DNA of 10,751 nucleotides from Goniomonas avonlea (taxonomy: Eukaryota; Cryptophyceae; Goniomonadida; Goniomonadaceae), in NCBI GenBank assembly GCA_003573635.1, contig QUTJ01031297.1, positions 1-10,751 on the forward strand, in the 5' to 3' direction. Shown piece after piece: positions 1-7,553 of the stretch (position 1 is its first letter; every line of letters starts with the position of its first letter). The notes beneath the pieces were generated by a model. The model was given only the letters and a program-made list of their open reading frames with translations, was not told the origin of the DNA and made no database searches. The position numbers and the translations under genes were made by a program.

Positions 1-69
1 GAAGAGTCAGGTTTGGATATAGATGCGTTCATAGACTCGCTCAACAACCGTAGTAATTTTCATTACTAA
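1..69 (+). CDS. C-terminal end of an unidentified upstream gene (partial)
   Basis: Frame 1 is open from the first base and ends at TAA 67-69, giving 22 residues that begin EESGLDIDAFIDSLNN and end in SNFHY. The acidic, Asp/Ile-rich composition looks like the tail of a soluble protein. Too little is present to name a family. It runs in the same direction as the LRR gene, whose start codon lies about 300 bp downstream. The call rests on composition and an in-frame stop only; a spurious short frame is possible. Confidence 0.4.
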   Translation, partial: EESGLDIDAFIDSLNNRSNFHY

Positions 70-372
70 TCACCCTCATCAGAAAAGGCCAGAGACATAG
101 AAAAATTACGGACCTGAGGTTAATCAGACTGGAAAGCAGAGAAGTAACCGCGCATCATCTTCAAGGGCGAGCACAACAATGGCGCTCCTCCAAGGAGCGC
201 GCACAACAAAAGCACTTTTGAGTCTCACTTGGCGGCAGTCTGGCCGTCTTGCGGCAAGTTGCGCGTGACTCTGATACTACCTGGTAGTATTAGGCCCTAT
301 TATCGAACTCGATACAAGATGGCTCAGCTCTCGGCTCAGCTCTGACTCCCTCTGGGGCTCGCAGCCTGGCGC
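70..372 (+). promoter_or_regulatory. Upstream region of the LRR gene with two hairpins and a uORF
   Basis: No gene is seen here. The stretch holds an 8 bp perfect stem with a 3 nt loop (182-189 with 193-200), flanked by copies of GCACAACAA at 171-179 and 201-209. It also holds a 17 bp near-palindrome, ATACTACC-T-GGTAGTAT (274-290), and a short upstream ORF at 319-345. That order (palindrome, uORF, start codon) would suit a promoter plus 5' UTR, but no transcription start can be seen from sequence. I see no clear TATA box. Confidence 0.4.
319..345 (+). CDS. uORF of 8 codons upstream of the LRR gene
   Basis: ATG at 319 opens a frame reading MAQLSAQL and stops at TGA 343-345, 27 bp before the LRR start codon at 373. 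It is made of a 12 bp direct repeat (GGCTCAGCTCTC then GGCTCAGCTCTG), so the peptide is two near-copies of AQLS. If the transcript begins upstream of 319, scanning ribosomes would meet this ATG first, which could lower or tune translation of the LRR protein. Inference only; the transcript start is unknown. Confidence 0.3.
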   Translation: MAQLSAQL

Positions 373-1833
373 ATGGCCTCTTGTGCCAGTACGGAGGCCC
401 TTACCCGGGCATTGGTTGAAGCAGTATCTGGGGGTCACGTGTCCTTGGCAAATGCAATTGTAACCACCCTAGCTCGGCGGCGAGTCCGGTTGCGGGTAGC
501 CGCCAGTCCAGATGAGGAAGTGGATCGAAGCCGGCCACGTGCCAATTCCCTTTCACAAGGATCGTTCTCGAAATTGTTGGGTTGTGACGTCGCGTCAGCT
601 GTTTTCGGAGCTTTATTGTACGAAGAGCGATTGCGGGTGAGAGAAGTGTCCTGGGCGTGGAGAGTCGCTGTCGAAAAATGCGGGGTTTTTGGTGACGCAT
701 CAGTTAATTGGGGACTCAGGGTTCGCGACGAGGTACTTCGCCAGGTACTGAGGTTGAGCAACACGGGGTTAACCCGTCTCACTCTTCGGTATGCTGATAT
801 TTGTGAAAACACTTGGTCTCTTGTTGCCTGCTCCAGTCCCTCGCTGAGAGTGCTCGGGATGGTATCATGTGAGTCATTTGACGATAAGACACTGGCCTTG
901 TTCGCTCACCAGTGCACCTCCTTGCGGGATGTAAGCGTGATGGCTTGTGGAGTTACTGATGTTGGGCTTCGGAATGCTGGTCTTAAGGGACTGGATCGTC
1001 TTGTCTTGCGGAGCTGGAGCACTTTGAGTGACGAGACCCTTGTTGAGCTGGCACGTCACTCCCCAGGGCTGTCAGAGCTGGATATTCGAGATTGCAGTCT
1101 GTTGACAGGTAACGGCCTCAAGAAAGCTGTTTCCCATACGTCACGGCTGGCTACTCTCTGGATGGGATTCTGCAAAGGCGTTTCCGGCCGAGAGGTCGCG
1201 CCAGTTCTTGCAAACTGCTCGTCTCTAACGACACTGAACATTGTCGGGCTTCGCGCTCGCGACGATAGCCTCAGTGCTCTTTCGAAATGTTGCCCCCAAC
1301 TCACGAGTCTCGTTGCCGGGTGGTCGTCGTTCACCGACGCGGGCGTGCGCGAGCTTGCGTCAGGCTGTACTTCTCTGCGTCATCTAAATTTGTGGGGAAA
1401 CAGCACCAAGAATACTATCGGCGACAGTGGTGTGGAAGAGCTAGCAGCAAGGTGCAGCACACTGGAGGTGTGTAGGCAGTCTGCTCTGATCTCTCTTTCC
1501 TGACAAGTTACCAGATACTTGAGTTGGGGTTCACTGGAGTCACTGATCGGACTTTAGCGGCTCTCAGCAAGTCATGTACAAATTTGAGACAGGTCTGGGT
1601 GACTGGATGCAGTGGCGTCACGGACAGCGGCGTTCGAGTGCGTTATGCCCTGTTGGCGTGTTTGTTGTTCGCTGACCCTTCCTCAGTTGGCGCTTGAGCG
1701 TCTCTCCAAACTCGAAAAGCTGTCGGTGTCCGGGTGCACCAATGTTTCACCCAATTATCGCCATCTTGCAGATTCGATTCATGGTCCGAACTCCCCAAGA
1801 ATGCTCGAAACCGATGTGGTCGCCGGATCTTGA
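373..1833 (+). CDS. F-box-like leucine-rich repeat protein (FBXL/AMN1-type), three exons
   Basis: The proposed exons are 373-1467, 1515-1637 and 1687-1833, giving 454 residues. Introns of 47 bp (GTGTGT...TACCAG) and 49 bp (GTGCGT...CCTCAG) are both phase 0, and each restores an LRR frame that would otherwise hit a stop. Residues of about 65-103 have the length and hydrophobic pattern of an F-box (L..DVASAVFGALL...W). From about residue 125 onward there are cysteine-containing LRRs with the L..L.L..C..LTD.GL pattern, for example SELDIRDCSLLTGNGL and HLNLWGNST. In known FBXL proteins this layout couples an SCF ubiquitin ligase to a substrate bound by the LRRs; that role is inferred. The ATG at 373 has G at +4 and is preceded by a uORF. 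The end lies 64 bp from the end of the convergent amidase gene, so the 3' UTRs probably overlap. The LRR family is safe; the F-box is weaker. Confidence 0.8.
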
Positions 1834-1897
1834 AAATTACACTCCGTGCACTTCATGCCACTGTGCTGATCAGGAGTCGTGTCATGTCCCTCGCACA

Positions 1898-2843
1898 TTA
1901 GTCGCGTCCACCGTCAAGGGTCAGAACACTGCTGTACAAGTCGGGGCGACGATCCCGAAACGCACCCCAGTTTGCACGCTCAACGGCAAGTTTGTCAAGG
2001 TCGTACACGGCCGTGAGGACCGAGCGTTCAGTCCGGTCGGCTTCAGCGAGAATATCACCCTCTGGTCCTGTTAAAAAGCTTCCTCCATAGAATGTCTGCA
2101 GGAGTCCGAATGAGCCGAGGTATCATCGTGCTTTGAGTGCAAGGCAACAACATCCGTGGACTCACCACAGGTCCGCACGTGCCTTGCTCCGTCCCGACTC
2201 GGTTGCTGACAATGCACGGCATAAAGTTCGCGCCAGCGTGCCCCTGCACCACTCGCTGCCAGTGTGCTTTCATATCGCGCCCAGTGTCCCGAGGCTCACC
2301 TCCCATCGCACTTGGAAAAACAATTAACTCCGCGCCCTGCAATGCCAGCACACGGGCGGCCTCTGGAAACCAAGCGTCCCAGCCAAGCGCGATGCCGATT
2401 CGCCCATGTAATGTCGGAAATACCCGCAGCCCAGAGTCTCCAGGAGCAAAATAATACTTTTCCTGCCGACCCGGGCCGTTTGGGAGGTGGGACTTCCGAT
2501 AAACCCCCAGCAGAGTGCCATCCGCGTCGATCATGACAACGCTGCTGTAATAGGCATTGTTTGCACGCTCAAAAAACGAAAATGGTATGACAACGCGGAG
2601 TTCAGCTGCAATTTTGCTAAACCTTTCGATGAACCGGTTCCCTTCGATCGGAGTCGCAAGCCCAAACAAGACAGACTTGGTATCTTTGCAGAAGTACGGC
2701 AAAAGCGGAAGTTCCTGTAGCACCACAACATCTGCCCCCGCAGCTGCAGCATCACGGATCAAGGCCTCAAGATTCTCAAAGTTCGACTCGGGATCGGTAA
2801 CACATGCCATCTGTGTGGTTGCGACTGTCACATGACGAGGCAT
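1898..2843 (-). CDS. N-carbamoylputrescine amidase (carbon-nitrogen hydrolase), catalytic Cys replaced by Gly
   Basis: The exons (- strand) are 2843-2166 and 2095-1898, joined across a 70 bp intron (GTGAGT...CTGCAG, phase 0), for 291 residues, the usual family length. The family hydrolyses N-carbamoylputrescine to putrescine, CO2 and ammonia in the agmatine route to polyamines, using a Glu-Lys-Cys triad. Glu44 (VLQEL) and Lys117 (YRKSHLP) are present. The nucleophile position, normally ICWDQWFPEA, reads ALGWDAWFPEA: Gly154, codon GGC at 2384-2382. Subtype markers are kept: SFFE, GPGRQEKYYF, HWQRVVQGHAGAN, SNRVG, then TFYGGSF and FRDRRPDLY in exon 2. The ATG at 2843 is chosen because MPRHVTVATTQMAC matches the usual family start; the frame is open further upstream but without an ATG. 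If the Gly is real the protein should be inactive or have another role; a single-base error or polymorphism (TGC to GGC) is the alternative. The rest of the frame is intact, which argues against an old pseudogene. Confidence 0.9.
2096..2165 (-). other. Intron of the amidase gene (70 bp)
   Basis: On the - strand the donor is GTGAGT (2165-2160) and the acceptor CTCCTGCAG ends at 2096. Reading through it replaces the conserved TFYG...GP core with unrelated sequence and ends in an early stop, whereas splicing restores the family consensus without a gap. Using the GT three bases earlier would remove one residue and is also in frame. Confidence 0.85.
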
Positions 2844-3093
2844 TGTGGCTTGCCGACTGAAAACAAAACAACCGCTGCTTGAGCTGCACAGCAACAGCTG
2901 AATAGGGAATACCCCCCTTTCTGTACATGCCTATATGATGGTTCCTGCTCTTAGCAAGGCCAATCTTCCCAACAACAGCGCTAACTTGACCCTCATGTGT
3001 GATCATGATCCTCGATAACCGAACGAGCATCTCGATTGTTCCTTGGGAGGAGATTGAAGCTTGAAGCGGAGGCGAGCAACCACCAAACACAAG
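2844..3093. promoter_or_regulatory. Shared divergent upstream region of the amidase and DnaJ genes
   Basis: The two start codons point away from each other across 250 bp, so both promoters and both 5' UTRs must fit here. On the + strand an ORF of 27 codons (ATG 2935, a second ATG at 2938, stop 3016-3018) precedes the DnaJ start and could act as a uORF. On the - strand the sequence just before the amidase ATG contains TTGTTTTCAG, which resembles a 3' splice site and might mark a 5' UTR intron. No clear TATA or CCAAT element is seen. A bidirectional promoter is an inference from spacing. Confidence 0.5.
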
Positions 3094-3578
3094 ATGTCTG
3101 AGTTTCCATTCAGAGGCAAAGGCAAATACTACGAGGTCCTCGGCGTGGACGGCGACTTCACGGAGGATCAGCTGAAGAGAGCATACAAAAAGAAGGCGCT
3201 GAAGTGGCATCCTGACAAGAACCCAGATAACAAAGTTGAGGCTGAGCGGAAGTTCAAGGAGGTCTCCGAGGCCTACCAAACACTTTCGGACAAAGAAAAA
3301 CGACAGATCTATGACATGTACGGTGAAGACGGTGTCAAGGCCAGCGATAGTGGCGGCGGCGGCGGCGGCAGTGCTGGCGGGTTTCCGGCTGGGTTCTCAT
3401 TCCCGGGTGGCGGCAGCGGCGGGACGCGCGTCTTCCGATTCACAACCGGACCAGGCGGGGGCGGGGCTCAAGGGTTCAGTGGCGGGTTTGGAGGGTTTGA
3501 GGACCCGTACAAATTGTTCGAAAGCTTCTTGTCAGGGGGCGGCTTCGAAGGTTTCGGTGGGATGAACGGCATGATGGG

Positions 3579-3642
<64 letters not shown>

Positions 3643-4468
3643 CGTCCTCAGAGAAGATCAAGTTCCGTCTCGAACCAGCCTGTGCGCATGCCATTGAAGC
3701 TCACACTGGAGAACTTGTACACCGGATGCAAGAAGAAAATGAAAGTCACCAGGACGGAGCAGGATGACTTTGGACACTCAGAGAAGGTCAGTTTTGCCGT
3801 TCTGCTTGCCAGTTGCCTTCTGACGGTGATTGTGCAGGTTACAGAAACACTGGAAGTTAATATCTTGCCAGGCTTCAAGCACGGGACGGCAATAACATTC
3901 AAGGAAAAGTCTGACAGGATACCTGGCCAAAAGCCCGCAGACATCATATTTGTTGTACGTCCTGTTTTGTTGTTCGGTTTTGCTGTTGAGTCCCTCACCC
4001 CACCTCCCCCTTCTCACTGGTTCCATAGGTGGACGAGCAGCCCCACGAGTACTTCAAGCGCGATGGTGGCAACCTGATCTACAATGCTCGACTCACCCCT
4101 GCACAAGCGGAGAAGGGAGTCAAGATCACGATCCCGACCCTCGACGGTCGCCAGGTACTTTGCCTTTCTCCCCTTGACTCACATACATTCGCACTGCCCT
4201 GCAAATTTCGATCCATTGATCCGTGTCGTCGTCATTCTGATCAACAATCCTCCCGTTGCTCCCGGACAGTTTTGGCGGATCAACTCACCTGAGACACGTT
4301 AGTGGCGATGAGATCAACTCACCCCCCACACAGGTGGTCCTGTCAACCAAGGGACAGCCCATCAAAACAGGCGACCAGCGCATTGTCGTTGGAGAGGGCA
4401 TGCCAGTCAGAAGACACGGCCAAGACCAAGGCAAGGGCGACATGGTCGTACGCTTTGTGGTCTCGTGA
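3094..4468 (+). CDS. Type II DnaJ/Hsp40 co-chaperone (DNAJB-like), four exons
   Basis: The exons are 3094-3786, 3838-3954, 4029-4154 and 4334-4468, with phase 0 introns of 51, 74 and 179 bp, giving 356 residues. Residues of about 11-76 form the J domain with HPD at 39-41 (KWHPDKNP), the motif that stimulates Hsp70 ATPase. A Gly/Phe-rich linker follows, then seven GGM triplets (residues 163-183). The C-terminal substrate-binding domains run from about residue 195 ([16 protein letters not shown]) through [28 protein letters not shown] and PTLDGR to [10 protein letters not shown] and GDMVVRF. There is no CXXCXGXG zinc-finger region, so this is type II. With no signal peptide or membrane span it is probably cytosolic or nuclear. 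ATG 3094 ([17 protein letters not shown]) is the first ATG in frame. The first intron is a multiple of three without a stop, so its retention would insert 17 hydrophobic residues. Confidence 0.93.
3580..3642 (+). repeat. Nine-base minisatellite (GGCGGCATG)x7 in the DnaJ coding region
   Basis: Seven units of GGC GGC ATG encode seven Gly-Gly-Met triplets at the end of the G/F linker. The units are identical at the DNA level, with no synonymous variation, which points to recent expansion by slippage and predicts length variation between strains. Gly/Met-rich stretches occur in this position in several type II DnaJ proteins. Confidence 0.95.
3787..3837 (+). other. DnaJ intron 1 (51 bp, in frame, no stop)
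   Basis: The donor is GTCAGT and the acceptor TTGTGCAG. Removing it joins HSEK to [17 protein letters not shown], which fits the type II DnaJ C-terminal domain. If it is retained, 17 residues rich in Leu, Val and Ala interrupt that domain without a frameshift. Confidence 0.85.
3955..4028 (+). other. DnaJ intron 2 (74 bp)
   Basis: The donor is GTACGT and the acceptor TTCCATAG, with a C/T-rich stretch before the acceptor. Splicing joins ADIIFV to [13 protein letters not shown] in phase 0, as expected for the family. Confidence 0.88.
4155..4333 (+). other. DnaJ intron 3 (179 bp, with an internal repeat)
   Basis: The donor is GTACTT and the acceptor CCACACAG. Splicing joins PTLDGRQ to [10 protein letters not shown] in phase 0. 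It is the longest intron of this gene and carries two copies of GATCAACTCACC in its 3' half, the second shortly before the acceptor. Related GATCA/TCACC words recur after the stop codon, so this intron seems to have shared in local duplication. Confidence 0.85.
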
Positions 4469-4602
4469 TCACTCGGCGATCAAGCTCACCTCACGAACCA
4501 GCCGTTTAGAGCAAGGGACTCGTTCGCTTTGTGGTCTTGTGATCACTAGGTGATCAGGATCATCTCACGGGCCGACCGTTGGGCGACTGCGACCATGCGA
4601 TC
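4451..4602 (+). repeat. Direct repeat copying the DnaJ stop-codon region (74 bp period)
   Basis: Unit 1 begins at 4451 with CGCTTTGTGGTCTCGTGA, which encodes the last residues and stop of DnaJ. Unit 2 begins at 4525 with CGCTTTGTGGTCTTGTGA. Similarity continues for roughly 45 bp through GATCACT, GATCA and CTCACG. A weaker third copy may follow (GGGCTCGTGATCG... near 4619). Unit 2 contains the perfect inverted repeat TGATCAC-TAG-GTGATCA at 4540-4556, which has one mismatch in unit 1. It lies in the expected 3' UTR. Confidence 0.75.
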
Positions 4603-4808
4603 GTTGTTCGTTTTTGAGGGCTCGTGATCGATTTTGTGTTTCGATCAAGATCCACCTTGTGATTGTAGAATGGTTGCGAGGCTTGGAAGCGTTGTATATT
4701 ACCGGTCCATAATCCTGATCCAAAAAGAAAACAATTTGTGAGATGATCGAGGGGGGGGGGGGGCGGCGGGTGGCTGAGCTAGCGACCACGGCAGATGGTG
4801 TCAACCGC

Positions 4809-5135
4809 GACGTCGACGGCAGTCATGTTCCTGTTGCACCACACCAGCTCCGAGACCGCTCGTGTACATCATATTTGTTGCTGTGGAGGCCCCTCTTCGC
4901 AATAAACCCATTTGACAGTATCCTTGGGATACTGTTGAGAATGAGCTGCGAGTGGAGATTCCTCCGCGAGTTCCCGCGTGCTATCCTGCTAGATCAATTG
5001 ACAATGATTGTCGGGAGCCTCGGGAGGGGCTGAACTTGCCAACGACGTCAAGGCAGCAGTGTGAGCCTCCGACCATCCGCTCGACGTGTATCATGATCTA
5101 TTGTGTGTGCCCTCCTCACAATAAACACATTTCAG
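4809..5135 (+). repeat. Two degenerate copies of a module carrying AATAAA
   Basis: Copy A (4809-4918) and copy B (5044-5135) share, in order, GACGTC..GGCAG, AGC.TCCGA, CCGCTCG, TGTA.CAT, CCCTC, CAATAAAC.CATTT and CAG. Copy A has about 17 extra bases near its start. Weaker similarity continues downstream in both (GAGC.GCGA, then TCCGCGAG). AATAAA sits at 4901-4906 and 5120-5125. This may be a duplicated 3' end region, or remains of a small dispersed element. Confidence 0.55.
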
Positions 5136-5255
5136 CCTCTTCTGAGCAGCGAAGTGTCTAGTGTGTCTATTCATCCGCGAGTGCTCTCGTCAGCCTCAAA
5201 TCCAGGGACCAAGTACAATTTTGTAAGCTGACAATTGAGTAATTAGGGAGCTCTG

Positions 5256-5312
5256 TAAATATATATATAAATATATAATGGAAACATCTACTTAGTTAAG
5301 TAGGTAGGTAGC
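5256..5312 (+). promoter_or_regulatory. AT-rich TATA-like block and palindrome upstream of the membrane protein gene
   Basis: 5256-5278 is made only of A and T apart from its edges (repeated ATATATA), and lies 100-125 bp before the ATG at 5381. It is followed by the near-palindrome TACTTA-GT-TAAGTA (5289-5302) and a short TAGG repeat (5301-5312). The position suits a core promoter, but a simple AT microsatellite without function would look the same. Confidence 0.4.
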
Positions 5313-5380
5313 AGTTCTGACAGTGATTATTGTTGTCTTGCGAAATCTGGGTCGCGGACTCGCGGTGCATTGCGCGGCCG

Positions 5381-7553
5381 ATGGTTTTTTCACTGGGCAA
5401 TTGGGTGAAAGAAAGGAGTAGCCTTCTCAAATCGAAGGTTTGTCTGGCTTAATCACGTCGTCGCTCATGCCTTTGCAGTATCGGAAGTTCAAGCGCTTAA
5501 CCCAGTTTTTCGTGTGGTATGTTGTGGTAACCGTCGTGTTTCTTCTTTCGGACGCTGGTTGGTTGGCGCATGTCGATTGCAATGCGTACTGCTGGGTTCA
5601 AGTTGGCAGGAACGTACTCTTTGGGTTTGCTCTTGGAACGTTCGGTCTGACGGCGGTAAAGGCAGCAATCTCGTTGTTCAGGCTCTGACTTCCCGCTAGG
5701 TGTTCTCTGAAAATTCCTACGATATGTTCTGTTGGATTGTGATGATGGTGGTTTACTATATCACGGTTGTACAGCTCGCGGTCAATAGTGACGCCTCCAT
5801 GAGTGTGAAGATCGCAGGGCTCTGCGTCGCGAGTGTATTCTTCGTTGTGGGGATGACGACTTCAGTCCTTCTGTGTCGGTCGCTGGGAAAGAACAGCACC
5901 GTTGCTTTTTATGCTGTCGGTTCGAATACTATGCTCAGGGGTGAGTACGGTGGTCTTTTGTGTGTTGTGGTCTGTGTTCTGCGCTGGTTGGTTGAAGCAC
6001 TCAACCAAGTACAAATCTGCAGATTGCTTCAACCAATGGCGAAGGTACCAGACACTTCTCAAAATGGACATGTTCGTGACAATCAACTTGTGGGTGAACT
6101 TGGAGGTTTGGCAGTATGGCCTTGGGTACGATTTCCTCCCCTTCTGCCATTTCGAAGACACTTCATGCCCAATTGTGTCGGAACAGCCTTCCTCCCGCAA
6201 AGGCCAGATCGGTTCGGTTTTTGTGCTGGTTGCCTCATTGATTTGGGACATCGTGCAAATGAAGCTTGTTCAGCATGAGTCCAAAGGGGGAAGCGTGGTT
6301 GGTTTCTTGCTTGGTGGCGGTCTTCCTGCGTACGTGATCTACACGACCATCAACCGGTACAAGCATTGCTGTGAGTGTCCTTTTTCCCCACGCGAGCAGG
6401 TGCAACTGTCCAGGTTTTCCGGGTGAGATATTCATCGTGGTGTATGAACCTTGAAAAATACCGGAACGAGACTGAGTGCCGTGTGCGTGCCATGCTGGAG
6501 GACGCCGCGTGTTGTGTTCGGGTGTTTCAAATAGCTCGCCTTCCGTGTGAGAATCGCTGAAGTCGAGCTCAGGCGACTACCCCTTCCTTCTCTCTACGAT
6601 TGGGACACTGATTGTCCGGACGCTGTTTGCCGTGATGTTCATCCTTTGTTGGCGAAACTTTGGCAAAGGCTTGGCTGAGAAAGGTACGAGAGTAGCATAG
6701 ATTTGAACTGCTTGGTGTCGGTGGCTTCTCTCCTCTCCACCATGTACTCCCCTCTCCCTCCCCCCGCCCTCTGATTCGAGTTTGGGTGACCTGTCCTCAA
6801 CGCCCTCGTTCTCTCTCTTACGTAGCAGCACTGGGGTCATGTTCGGGGGCCCTGTGCTCGCCTCTCCCCCCGCCCCTTGGGTGTCTCGTATTCACCGAAA
6901 TCACAACGGCCGACACACTGTCGAAGCTGTCATGGGCACCGAGGCGTTTGGATCTCCTGATCTGAGTTTGGGTGCCTGTTCTTTGCTCCCTCTCACCCCT
7001 CGTTCTCTCTCGGAGTCGCCGGATTCGCGCGGCCACACAGTTGCCGAAGCAGTCACCGGAGGACAACGAGGCGTTTTGGATCTCCTGATCCGAGTTTGGG
7101 TGCGTGTGCGTTGCTCCCTCTCACCCCCACACAGTGTTGAAGCAGTCGCCGGAGGACACCGAGGCGTTTGGATCTCCTGACCCGAGTTTGGGTGGTCAAA
7201 AAGCCATGGCACGCCGAGACCGCAAGCGCGGCGCCAAGCGCAAGAACAACTTGTGCGTGTGTCGCTGTGTGCGTGCCTGCGTGTCCGTGTGTCTGTGCGG
7301 TTCCGTGTGTCTCCGTGTCCTGTGGCGCCGTGTGCGTGTGAAGCGCAAGAACATCTTGTGCGTGTGTCTCCGTGCGTCGCCTCCGTGTCTTCGTCTCTCC
7401 GTGCGTGCCAAGCGCAAGAACATCGTGTTTGCATGTGCGTGTGTGTGATCAACCGTGGTCTCTGCGAGGCGTGTGGTTCCCGGTGGCCGCGCGTGTGTGT
7501 CAAGCCCAAGGCGTGTGATTCACCTTGGCACAACGTGTGCGTGTGTGTGAAGC

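Larger units (their letters stand above)
4469..5380. other. Gene-poor stretch between DnaJ and the membrane protein gene
   Basis: No convincing coding frame is seen; open frames here are short and lack recognisable patterns. Contents: the repeat copying the DnaJ stop region, a G13 run (4751-4763), two degenerate copies of a module with AATAAA (4809-4918 and 5044-5135), an AT-rich block (5256-5278), a small palindrome (5289-5302) and a TAGG microrepeat (5301-5312). The left part is probably the DnaJ 3' UTR and the right end the promoter of the membrane protein gene. Confidence 0.5.

Noticed and set aside
1501-1686. Apparent stop and frameshift in the LRR gene, suggesting a pseudogene
   Set aside because: Two short phase 0 introns (47 and 49 bp) restore continuous LRRs.
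2055-2165. Apparent truncated C-terminus of the amidase from reading straight on
   Set aside because: A 70 bp GT-AG intron explains it; splicing recovers the TFYG...FRDRRPDLY end, so the gene is not truncated.
2776-3279. - strand frame of 167 codons crossing the DnaJ start and the amidase 5' end
   Set aside because: It overlaps the J domain antisense and the amidase N-terminus in a different frame; no family is recognised. A stretch reading THEGQVSAVVGKIGLAKS is protein-like but lacks support.
3476-3694. - strand frame with repeated RPC triplets
   Set aside because: It is the antisense of the GGM minisatellite in the DnaJ gene, which is clearly coding on the + strand.
4743-5033. + frame of 96 codons starting next to the G13 run
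   Set aside because: It crosses one copy of the degenerate AATAAA module, shows no family pattern and has no good start context.
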